A stretch of 12,363 nt of DNA from Willaertia magna (taxonomy: Eukaryota > Heterolobosea > Eutetramitea > Acrasida > Naegleriidae): contig CADWAF010004745.1 in assembly GCA_902984215.1 (NCBI GenBank), forward strand, positions 1 to 12,363. The letters are read 5' to 3'. This document shows, piece after piece, positions 1 through 7,144 of the stretch. The number at the start of each line of letters is the position of its first letter. Within the stretch, counting starts at the first letter, position 1. The translations under genes were made by a program, and so were the position numbers. Below the pieces are notes generated by a model, which did no database searches, was not told the DNA's origin, and saw only the letters and a list, made by a program, of their open reading frames with translations.

Positions 1-14
1 ATTTTTTAAAAAGC

Positions 15-176
15 AGTATAAATTTATACTACTTTTATTAATTTTTTATTCATCAAAATATTAGCAAAAACAGTATAAATTTATATTGTTTTTTTGTTTT
101 TGTTGAATAAAAAGAGTATAAATTTATACTCTTTTATTTTATTTTTAGAATTACAAAAACTGTATAAATTTATACT
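15..176. repeat. Cluster of four AT-rich palindromes
   Basis: The 14-bp perfect palindrome GTATAAATTTATAC occurs at 16-29, 116-129 and 162-175, with a one-base variant at 73-86. The copy at 116-129 sits in the middle of a longer perfect palindrome of 26 bp (110-135). Start-to-start spacing is 57, 43 and 46 bp. Such spaced self-complementary sites could bind a dimeric protein or form cruciforms, but nothing here identifies the binder. Confidence 0.8.
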
Positions 177-404
177 CTTTAAGCCAAAATTTTATTTTGC
201 TCTTTACAAAAAACTATGATAAAAACAACAATCAACTTTCATAATTAAATTAAGCACGTCTAAAATAGTGTTTTAAAAAAAAAAGAAATTTTTGAAAAAA
301 AGTTATTTTAAGGTTGTTCTAAAAGATGTTTTATTGAGTTCTTTTTTTATTCTATTTTTGCACGAACAATCAGAAAATTGTATATAATTTTAAGTACAGT
401 CACT
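177..404. other. AT-rich stretch without a recognised gene
   Basis: This stretch holds A and T runs and no convincing coding frame, RNA gene or repeat that I can see. It lies between the palindrome cluster and the ATG at 405, so it may contain the promoter and leader of the following gene, but no promoter motif is recognisable. Confidence 0.5.
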
Positions 405-1232
405 ATGGAACTATTAAGAAGAAGAAAAGGATAAAAAGTTGTATCTTAAGCTGTCTCTAAGAAATGGTGTGACAAAAGCCATCAGTTAGGTTATAAACGT
501 GACCAGTGTAATGGTTTTGAATGTAATAGTATTTGTGATTTACAATTTAGATATTGTTTTGAAAAGGCAAAAATGGTTAAAGAAATAAAGGAGCAGTAGA
601 GATTGATGAAAGATGAAAGTTTATAAAAAATTCATACAGAAAAAGATCATCTAAAACAGTTTAAAAAGGAAACAAAGAAAGAGCAGCAGAAGAAAGAAGA
701 AATAAAGAAGAAAAAGCATTTTTGTTCTCTTATACTAGATTTCTTTTCATCAAATATTCAAGGTACAACATTGATGGGTGTTATGAAGAATTTTGTTAAT
801 CAAAATGGCTTAGTTGAAACCTGTAAAGAAATCTTTAACAAAGTTTCTACACATGTTACTTTTCAAAGTAATTTTACTAATAACTAACCTTCAATAAAAC
901 AGCAACTTCAATCATCACAACAATAAATACCAAAAAAACAGCAACAACAACAAAGAAAACAACAACAAAGAAAACAACAACAATAAAGAAAACAGTAACA
1001 ATAAAGAAAACAGCAACAACAAAAAGAACAACAACAATAAAGAGAACAACAACAATAAAGAGAACAACAACAATAAAGAAAACAGCAACAACAAAGAGAA
1101 TAATAACAATAAAGAGAATAACAACAACAAAGAGAACAACAATAACAAAGAGAAGAACAACAACAAATAGAAGAAGAACAAGTGTAAAGATAAATAAAGA
1201 AGTGGATATTTCATCAAATATTTTTACAATGA
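405..1232 (+). CDS. Unknown protein with Gln-rich repeat tail, read with TAA/TAG = Gln
   Basis: With TAA and TAG read as Gln, the frame from ATG 405 runs 275 codons to TGA at 1230-1232. It holds 18 TAA and one TAG and no earlier TGA. Residues about 20-50 contain several cysteines (for example WCDK and CNGFEC), possibly metal-binding. A Lys/Glu/Gln-rich, probably helical stretch follows, then a short hydrophobic block, then from about residue 175 a long tract of (QQQQRE/K) units. I do not recognise a family. The last 15 or so codons look unnatural. Another frame over 1180-1295 gives a more protein-like end (including TMMNNLIEFVNLLQKQL), so a frameshift near 1150-1190 is likely. In the standard code this would be a heavily broken gene, which I think less likely because every in-frame stop is TAA or TAG and TGA is absent. 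Confidence 0.55.
936..1165 (+). repeat. CAA/TAA repeat encoding Gln-rich hexapeptide units
   Basis: An 18-bp unit close to CAACAACAATAAAGAGAA is repeated with small changes. In the frame of the gene at 405 it reads as four glutamines followed by Arg and Glu or Lys, with TAA and CAA interchanged at the glutamine positions. The antisense frames over this tract are open and appear as poly-Val or poly-Leu proteins. These are by-products of the repeat. Confidence 0.8.
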
Positions 1233-1299
1233 TGAACAATTTAATAGAATTTGTTAATTTATTACAAAAACAATTAAAAGACTTAAAAAAGAAGTAATT

Positions 1300-1555
1300 T
1301 ATATTATATTTAAATTAATTTTTTTACTTTTAATTGTTTTTATATTATTTATTTATATTATTTATTTATATTATTTATATTATTTATTTATTTTATTTAT
1401 TTATTTTATTTATATTATTTTATTTATATTTTTAATTTATATTATTTATTTTATTTATTTTTAATATTTAATTATATTTGATATTTTTTATATTTATTTT
1501 AATTAATTTTTAAATATTTATTTATTTATTGTTTTTATTTATTTTAAAAGGTTTT
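1300..1555. repeat. T-rich microsatellite-like tract
   Basis: Imperfect tandem copies of units such as TTTATATTA and TTTATTTA fill this stretch, with almost no G or C. It follows the end of the gene at 405 and carries no coding signal. Confidence 0.75.
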
Positions 1556-1735
1556 ATTTGAGATGTTGATTGGACAATTGTTGTTTGTTTTATGTGTTGT
1601 TTTGTTGCTTTTTATAATAAATAAATTCTCCTTTTTTAATATTGCTTTCCTTTTTTGTTTGTTTCTTTTTATAGTAGGTTTTTTATTTTTGTTATGATAA
1701 GTATTTTTACAACACATATTTCCTAAATTTCTGTT

Positions 1736-1773
1736 AAACTATCTAAATATAGTCGACCATATTTGAATAGTTT
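1736..1773. repeat. 38-bp imperfect palindrome centred on GTCGAC
   Basis: The left arm AAACTATCTAAATATAG and the right arm, which ends GAATAGTTT, are inverted copies with about four mismatched positions around a central GTCGAC. The arms start and end in AAACTAT and ATAGTTT. It could be a protein site or a remnant of a small inverted-repeat element. Its function is unknown. Confidence 0.55.
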
Positions 1774-3278
1774 AATAAAAATTTCGAAAATTTACTATGA
1801 TTTTGTTAACGAAAAACCGTTTCCAATATTTTGTTGCGTAAATTTAAACCAAACTAACTGTATAAAAATTAAAAAATTATTTAAAAATATATAGATAATA
1901 TAAAAGACTATTTTAATTTAACAGTTATAAATTAAAATTATTTTAAAATAACGATTAGTGAAAATAGTATTTTTAAATACAATTTATAAACATTAGTCTA
2001 TTATTTAAACTAAATAAACATATTAAATTTTTTTCATATAAAATAGTTTAAAATAATTTATTATATGAAAAAAAATTTTTTTCTAGAGTAGACATAGTTA
2101 AAATTTTTAAATAGATATCGAATAAGATAAATATAGAAATATTAATATATGAATAATTGATAGATTAGTTTTTAAAAATAATGATATATTTAAATATAAT
2201 ATTTTTAATAAAAAAATTTTATACAAATATAAAATGATAAACGTTTGTATTTTTATTTAAATAAGTTTTTCTATTTTATATTTAATATATAAATAAAAAA
2301 ATTATAATAGATAACAATAATGAAAAAAGTTATTTATATAATAATTTAAATAATAATCAAACAAATTTAATAATATATCAATTAATAATTAAAATGAAAA
2401 TATAATAGTAAAAAATTATAGTTAAGTAATACTTTTAAATTTAATAATATTATGGAAAAAAATTATGAAAAATAAAAAATAGTAGTTTATTAAAATTAAA
2501 TAAAAAAATTAAAATATATTTTTATTATTTATTTATCATAATATTATTATATTTCTATTATATATTATTTTCAAATAAATATTTTTTTAATTCTTTTAAA
2601 CAATGTGATAATGATATAAATTTAGAATTTTTTAATTTTATTAAAGAAATAATAAAGAATTTATAAATTTATTTAAAATTATTAATATTAAACAATATAA
2701 CATAGTTTTATGTGGTTATTTTTATATAAAATTTATTTTATATTCATAAGTTATATAAAAATGTATTAATAAATAAAATTTATAAAAATTTATTATTAAA
2801 AAAACATTTTAATGTATTAAATATAATTATAAAAAAAAAAAAAATTTAATAATAGATGTTTCTTTATTAAAAAATAAAATTTCATTTAAAAACATATTTT
2901 AATAAAGAAAATGTAAATTAAAAATTAATGAAATTATTTTAAAATATAAAAATTTGTTACAAGACAAAAAATAATTTAAAAAAAATTATCAAAAAGAGAA
3001 ATATAAATAAAAAAAGAAATATAAAATTAAAAAAATAAATACTAAATTATAAACTACTTCTTTATTGCATTGAAAACAATTAAAAGAATTAAAAAAAAAT
3101 ACAAAAATTAGTCAACAACAACACAATAATTAAATAATTTCATTTTCTAAAGATTTTAAATATATAAAAAAATGTTTCTTGCTTATAACAATATTAATGT
3201 ATTAGTTGTTTTGTTTTTGATATTAATATTCATTATCAAAGCTATTTCAACTTTTTCTAAATTGCATTATCCATTTTT

Positions 3279-3282
3279 AAAA
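3279..3282 (-). terminator. RNA polymerase III T-tract terminator of tRNA-Lys
   Basis: On the minus strand a run of four T follows the 3' end of the tRNA after five bases. This is the usual stop signal for RNA polymerase III. Confidence 0.6.
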
Positions 3283-3287
3283 GGAAA

Positions 3288-3360
3288 CGCCCCACGTGGG
3301 GCTCGAACCCACGACCACCAGGTTAAGAGCCTGGCGCTCTACCGACTGAGCTAGCAAGGC
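3288..3360 (-). tRNA. tRNA-Lys (anticodon CUU)
   Basis: The minus strand folds into a full 73-nt cloverleaf without an intron. The acceptor strands are GCCTTGC and GTGGGGC, with G as discriminator base. The D arm has the A box TAGCTCAGTCGG. The anticodon stem is CCAGG/CCTGG and its loop CTCTTAA gives anticodon CUU. The T arm has stem GTGGG/CCCAC and loop TTCGAGC with the B box GGTTCGAGCC. Three of the seven acceptor pairs are G-U wobbles, which is more than usual, but all seven can pair. It delivers lysine at AAG codons. A T-tract terminator lies just downstream. Its GC content stands out sharply from the surrounding DNA. Confidence 0.95.
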
Positions 3361-3391
3361 GTTGTTGGTCTGGTAACTTCACAGGTATCCT

Positions 3392-3410
3392 TTCCTATCC
3401 GTTATAGGAA
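3392..3410. other. Small hairpin upstream of tRNA-Lys
   Basis: TTCCTAT at 3392-3398 and ATAGGAA at 3404-3410 pair perfectly around a five-base loop. It lies about 30 bp upstream of the tRNA on the tRNA strand. No function is evident. Confidence 0.4.
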
Positions 3411-3439
3411 TTTAAAAGAAATAAAAATTGGATTGTGAT

Positions 3440-4771
3440 TTATGGAATAATTTTATATTTCCATAAACTATAAACTATTTTTACAACATTTTCTTGATTA
3501 TTATCAGTAAAATCATTTTGTAATTCAAAACAAGTTTTTAAAGAAATTTTTCTAAATAAGGGTAATTCATTGGCTTGTTGTGAATTATTGCTTTTCAGTT
3601 TAGGTGGCAACTTCTTTTTTAGATGGTTGACCTTGAAATTGCTTGCTCTACCCAATGCACCAATTGACTTTCGTGCTGCTTTTGGAATGCATGAACCTAA
3701 TGTTGAATTTGAATTTATTTATATGTCAATTTCGTTCAGATTATTTGCAATATATAGATTTATACTTTCTTTTAAATGTTGTCTTTAAAAAACTTAATAT
3801 CCAAATCAGATAATAAACCTAAATAATGTACCTTTTTTAAATTATCTCTAAAATATTGTAAACTTTTAGAACTAGAAACACTTTTACAAAGTACAATTCC
3901 TCTAAAAGAATTTGAAAACACTTGAATTCCCAATTCAATCATCTCACCTCTATTCATTCCAAAACTTTTTAAATATCTATCTAATCCACAATCAATTTCA
4001 CATGCATATCCACCAATCAATTTTTTATTTGAAATAACTTTTCAATTAATGTAAATTTATCAACACTAACAATTCTCTGTTCAGTTACGCCAATATTATT
4101 ATAACAATTATAACCAGCTCCATAACAATCTCCATTTTCACATCTTAAAATACAACAAGAATAACCACATTTAATGTCCACAATTTTACTTGTGACATGT
4201 TCTAAATTTGGATGTAATGTAAATTCTTCAAAATTTATATTTGCATTTGAAATTCCAAAAACATTACTTCTATTTTCTCCATTTACAAAAATCTTTCCAT
4301 TTTCTTGTAAATTTAACAATGTTTACAAATTGTAACTTTAAATTAAAAAAAATACGAACCTGTCAATAAAAAACAAAATGATTTTTTACTACTTGAGATA
4401 ATTTTAATAAATTTATCATTTAAATCTAAATAAGGTAATTGAAATACTTTTTCTTTAATAATTACTTCATTTCTTGTAAGAAAAACATCATTTACAAATT
4501 CACAATCTATTAAATCTTCTTTATCAATTAATTCGCTTTTATTTCCTTCCATTGTAACAAAACCCTTGTTATCTTTTGTGACATAGGATAAAGTTTCAGA
4601 GATATCTGAATAGAGAGATTTACAGTTGATAATGTTTGTGAAGTTAGAGGTAATTTGGTTGTTTTCTTCTATTGTTTTAAAGATATTTTCTGTTTTATCA
4701 TAATTAAAAGTTAATATATTGTGCATGCGATATTCGGAAATTAATGGTTGATGACCATTGATGGTTTTCAT
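3440..4771 (-). pseudogene. RCC1-repeat/BTB-domain protein gene, probably broken
   Basis: Exon 1 (4771-4360) starts at an ATG and leads into RCC1-like repeats. After a 56-nt intron, exon 2 continues in frame with the blade motif ENGKIFVNGEN, then ENGDCYGAGYN with a preceding IKCGYSCCIL. RCC1 proteins fold as a seven-blade propeller and often bind small GTPases or chromatin. RCC1-BTB versions add a BTB interaction domain. Here a run of six A near 4021-4026 is one base short of keeping the frame. After the shift the protein continues as IGGYACEIDCG to FRDNLKKVHYLGLLSDLDI, which resembles a BTB start. A later segment in another frame (about 3655-3440, including NNQENVVKIVYSLWKYK) resembles the BTB end. 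Too few RCC1 blades are present, and the 5' end abuts a foreign plus-strand frame. Assembly errors or further introns could explain some breaks. Confidence 0.55.
4304..4359 (-). other. Spliceosomal intron in the RCC1-like gene
   Basis: A 56-nt AT-rich segment starts GTTCGT and ends TTTACAAG on the minus strand. Removing it joins the codons so that LLT is followed by ENGKIFVNGEN, restoring the usual RCC1 blade sequence. Unspliced, the upstream frame ends within a few codons. GT-AG borders plus perfect motif restoration make this convincing, although the GTTCGT donor is not a strong consensus. Confidence 0.65.
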
Positions 4772-5860
4772 TTTTTTGTGAGCTTCGAAAAAATGAAAAA
4801 ACAACAGTCGCATAAATTTTGGGAATCGAAGCTTAGACAGAAGGAAAACCAGATAAGGGAATTAGAAAACAGCATAGAAGAGTTAAAGAACTATGTTAAA
4901 ATAATTAATAAACAACTGCTCGATAACAAGGAAGCATTACTTCAATACCAAGAAACACAAAATAAAGACTTAATTAATGGTTCTCGTTGCCCTCAAAGTA
5001 ATAATAAACATCAAAACTCAAACCTCGTCATTAAATCTAACTTGAAATCACCAGAACCTGATAAACTACCCAGAAGAAAGCACCATAACATTAGAAACCA
5101 ACCCAAAAAACCTTTAGGAACAACAACCAACCAAAATTCCGAAACTGCTAAAGAATTAATTTTAGTCAACTCAGGCAGCAATAATTGTAATGAAAATTCG
5201 GAATTAAGCAACACCAATCAAAACAAACCAACCTGGAAACACCATAACCATTTCGTGTTTTGTCAACCACAGAATAACCCACCCAATAGGAAGCATAACA
5301 ATAAATTTAATCAAAAAAACCCCCCTACAAGCACTGACTATAGTTTTCAAAACAAACCTAAAGTACTGAGATACTCCATATTAGACAATAAACAAAACAA
5401 CTCAAAAATCAGTATGATGAACAACAACATTAATGACAATCATAACCAATCCAACAATAAAAGAAAGTTCAATAGTCAAGAAGAACAAGAACAAAAGAAA
5501 GTAACTGATTACTCATTAGGCCTTAGTATTTACTCAACTGAATCTATTGAAAGCAGTGAAATAGCCAAATATATTGCAGTCCTCCTAATGGGCTGCAAAT
5601 ATACAAAAACTTATAACCCCTTAAAAAAGAAACACGTCTTGCAAATTTTTGCCAAAAACGAATTAGAATTAAATAATATTATGTTTATTAGAGAATAGGC
5701 TAATAAAGACTTTTATTTATCAACAATTGGGTTAATAGGATCTAACCAATATAATTTGGTTAAATGGGCTTGTCCAAACTACTATTAATCTACCTAAGCT
5801 TTGTCCCGCAGCCTTTCTTTTAAAACTGTTAGTAAATCTAAAGTAAGGAATTTAAGGTGA
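4751..5860 (+). CDS. Coiled-coil, Asn/Gln-rich protein; possible LINE ORF1 (N-terminal part)
   Basis: From ATG 4751 (or more likely ATG 4793, MKKQQSHKFW) the frame is open to TAG 5696. With TAA/TAG as Gln it runs to TGA 5858-5860. Residues about 20-60 form a heptad-like coiled coil (RQKENQIRELENSIEELKN). A long low-complexity Asn/Gln/Lys/Pro region follows, and then a compact stretch (YSLGLSIYSTESIESSEIAK to VLQIFAKNELELNNI) that could be a small folded domain. Coiled coil, basic linker and small domain is the plan of LINE ORF1 RNA-binding proteins, but I see no decisive motif. All 23 glutamines up to 5680 are CAA/CAG. The left end of the DIRS element at 5681 falls inside this frame. If that element is an insertion, the original protein continued at 10665. 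The start overlaps, antisense, the start of the RCC1-like gene. Confidence 0.45.
5681..5734 (-). repeat. Split direct repeat B2 (54 bp, outer copy)
   Basis: This copy matches 6158-6211 over 54 bp and starts at ATGTTTATTAGAG. It forms the 3' end of the element. Just outside its left border the sequence differs from the internal copy, and just inside its right border the two copies also diverge (A at 5735 versus G at 6212). Confidence 0.9.
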
Positions 5861-5981
5861 GCTTCCTTACTTAAAGCTACCTGTTGGCAGGAACGCTGCC
5901 CTATTGTAAAGTCGCACCTACGAGGGTGAATGACTTGAAAATATGTATATATATAAATAATCCCTGGGTGGGATAGGTGGG
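5735..5981. other. Structured spacer between A2 and B2 with three hairpins
   Basis: Three hairpins follow each other within 100 bp. The first has arms AAGTAAGGAA (5841-5850) and TTCCTTACTT (5863-5872). The second has GGCAG (5886-5890) and CTGCC (5896-5900). The third pairs AAGTC (5909-5913) with GACTT (5932-5936) and CACC (5915-5918) with GGTG (5925-5928). The stretch is richer in G and C than the rest of the element. It lies in the 3' noncoding part of the element and may fold in its RNA for packaging, priming or 3' end formation. I do not recognise a hammerhead or other known ribozyme core. Confidence 0.6.
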
Positions 5982-6047
5982 AAGTATGTTACTTCAAAAT
6001 TATTGACCTATGGCAGGTTGATATTTTTGGTAAATTTTTTGTAATTT

Positions 6048-6105
6048 GGAAAAGCTATTGAAGTATAAATATTACAACTCTGTAAGTATTTATACTAGCT
6101 TTTCC
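6048..6105. repeat. Two-stage inverted repeat in A2
   Basis: Outer arms GGAAAAGCT (6048-6056) and AGCTTTTCC (6097-6105) enclose inner arms AGTATAAATA (6062-6071) and TATTTATACT (6087-6096), with a five-base bulge and a 15-base loop. The same structure recurs at 10554-10611 in A1. It may be a recombinase site or a folded RNA element. Confidence 0.7.
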
Positions 6106-6131
6106 CGCCTATTCTCTAATTGTAACACTCA

Positions 6132-6153
6132 AGTTCTTCTTTTTTGAAGAACT
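6132..6153. repeat. Hairpin near the A2/B1 junction
   Basis: AGTTCTTC (6132-6139) and GAAGAACT (6146-6153) pair around six T. It lies five bases from the recombination junction at 6158. The same hairpin is at 10638-10659, next to the outer end of the element, so it is well placed to be an arm-binding site for the tyrosine recombinase. Confidence 0.65.
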
Positions 6154-6157
6154 GTTA

Positions 6158-6211
6158 ATGTTTATTAGAGAATAGGCTAATAAAGACTTTTATTTATCAA
6201 CAATTGGGTTA
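6158..6211 (-). repeat. Split direct repeat B1 (54 bp, internal copy)
   Basis: This copy matches 5681-5734. It contains the last codons of the recombinase gene: the repeat begins exactly at a TAA (6211-6209), and the TGA at 6199-6197 lies within it. Confidence 0.9.
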
Positions 6212-7144
6212 GTTCAGCGGTGTGTTTCCCTTATTAAATATGGCATTAGAAGTGTTGCGAACAGCTAATGTTTCTCTTCTAATGTAATCTAAGGCTGTGT
6301 CACTCCTCCAACGACCTGCTACTTTGATACTATCCAACGATTCCCCAGCAATCATCATAGCCGTAGCACCTCCAATCCTAAGTGAATGGGATGATAAGTG
6401 CTCTTGAGCACCTGAATAAGAACCGACTGTTCGAACTATATTAGTAACTAAACTGTTACTAATGAATTTGTCATCTGGTAAAGAGAAAAATGGTGAGGAA
6501 GGTGTTTTGAATTTGTTGACTAAATTTATGTAATCCTTGATTAACTTGACTGGGCAAATAGGTGATCCTGGAATTGCCTCAATAGGGATTTTTTCTTCAC
6601 CTTTACCTGCTTGATTAGTCTTGTGGAACGGTATTTTGAAAATGATTCTATTTTCTTTGAGGGTTACTTATGACCATTTAAGTTCGATTAGTTCATCCGA
6701 TCTTGCTAGTAGTCTAAGACCAGTTGCTATAATAGCAGCAGCTAATGTAAAATAGAATTTATCAAAATGACTACTAGCGTTTTTAATCCAAAACCACAAA
6801 TAAGGTACTGGGAATGGGTCTCTTTCTCGCTTATTTTTAATCACTGAATTATAAATTTTTTCCATACCCGCCTTAATATCTGCTAATCTATTATTCCACT
6901 TAAATTCGAACTTGTCCACAACTGAGAAATGATCCAATGCAGGTTTAAATCTAGTAATCATCCAAGCGTGAGTGGACATTGAAATAATAAACGACATGAA
7001 TGCTTCAGTAGTAACAGTTTCTCCTACTGGTAAATCATAAAACTTACAGAATGCTAGATACTTTTTGTAAACCTTATAGTAACCTTGGACTGTAGATGGG
7101 GCTAATCTCCAATGGATCGTTTGTTTAGCATTATTTAAGAGCAT
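6197..7144 (-). CDS. DIRS-type tyrosine recombinase (one in-frame TAA)
   Basis: The enzyme that inserts the circular DNA copy of the element by strand exchange through a DNA-3'-phosphotyrosine bond. From ATG 7144 there are 315 codons to TGA 6199-6197, a usual length. An N-terminal SAM-like, core-binding region (about 1-105) is followed by the catalytic domain with Arg148 (LLARSDEL), Lys175 (FHKTNQ), HSLR (His253, Arg256), Trp279 (VAGRWRSD) and nucleophile Tyr287 (ALDYIRRE). Codon 159 is TAA, in LKWS-TAA-VTL, where Gln fits well. Codon 312 is also TAA, followed three codons later by TGA, so the protein ends at 311 or 315. The ATG overlaps the TGA of the RT gene (TGATG). ATG 7225 in the same frame is an alternative start. 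In the standard code the gene would be a truncated null. Confidence 0.85.

Larger units (their letters stand above)
1556..3287. other. Extremely AT-rich intergenic DNA
   Basis: Nearly the whole stretch is A and T, especially from 1860 to 3165. I see no RNA gene and no frame with a recognisable domain. Frames free of TGA are long here (one runs from 2469 to 3494), but this one passes straight through the tRNA gene and antisense to the BTB remnant, so absence of TGA is not evidence of coding in DNA this poor in G. One imperfect palindrome (1736-1773) is listed separately. Confidence 0.6.
5982..6158 (-). repeat. Split direct repeat A2 (177 bp, internal copy)
   Basis: This copy matches 10488-10664 over 177 bp. 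It contains a long hairpin (6048-6105) and a terminal hairpin (6132-6153). It adjoins B1 at the shared base 6158, so that B1-A2 reproduces the end-to-end junction of the circular form. Confidence 0.9.

Noticed and set aside
15..176. CRISPR array
   Set aside because: The units are short palindromes at unequal spacing in AT-rich eukaryotic DNA, without cas genes.
877..1239. Two minus-strand frames encoding Val-rich or Leu/Ser-rich hydrophobic repeats
   Set aside because: They are the reverse complement of the CAA/TAA repeat and have no coding content of their own.
3172..3354. Small plus-strand frame ending in a tRNA-like peptide
   Set aside because: Its second half is the antisense of tRNA-Lys and its first half is AT-rich noise.
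2469..3494. A 342-codon plus-strand frame without TGA (open if TAA/TAG are Gln)
   Set aside because: It runs through the tRNA gene and antisense to the BTB remnant. In DNA with so little G, TGA is rare by chance. No domain was convincing, and a faint cyclin-like impression did not hold up.
3656..3765. A 69-nt GT-AG intron (GTATAA to CATTAG, minus strand) joining the two halves of the BTB domain
   Set aside because: Its removal keeps the upstream frame, which then ends at TGA and does not reach the frame of the downstream BTB-like segment.
5011..5217. Minus-strand frame of 68 residues
   Set aside because: Antisense to the coiled-coil/Asn-rich plus-strand frame, with no independent support.
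5735..5981. Hammerhead or other known self-cleaving ribozyme
   Set aside because: Neither strand shows the required core sequence (for example CTGATGA with GAAA).
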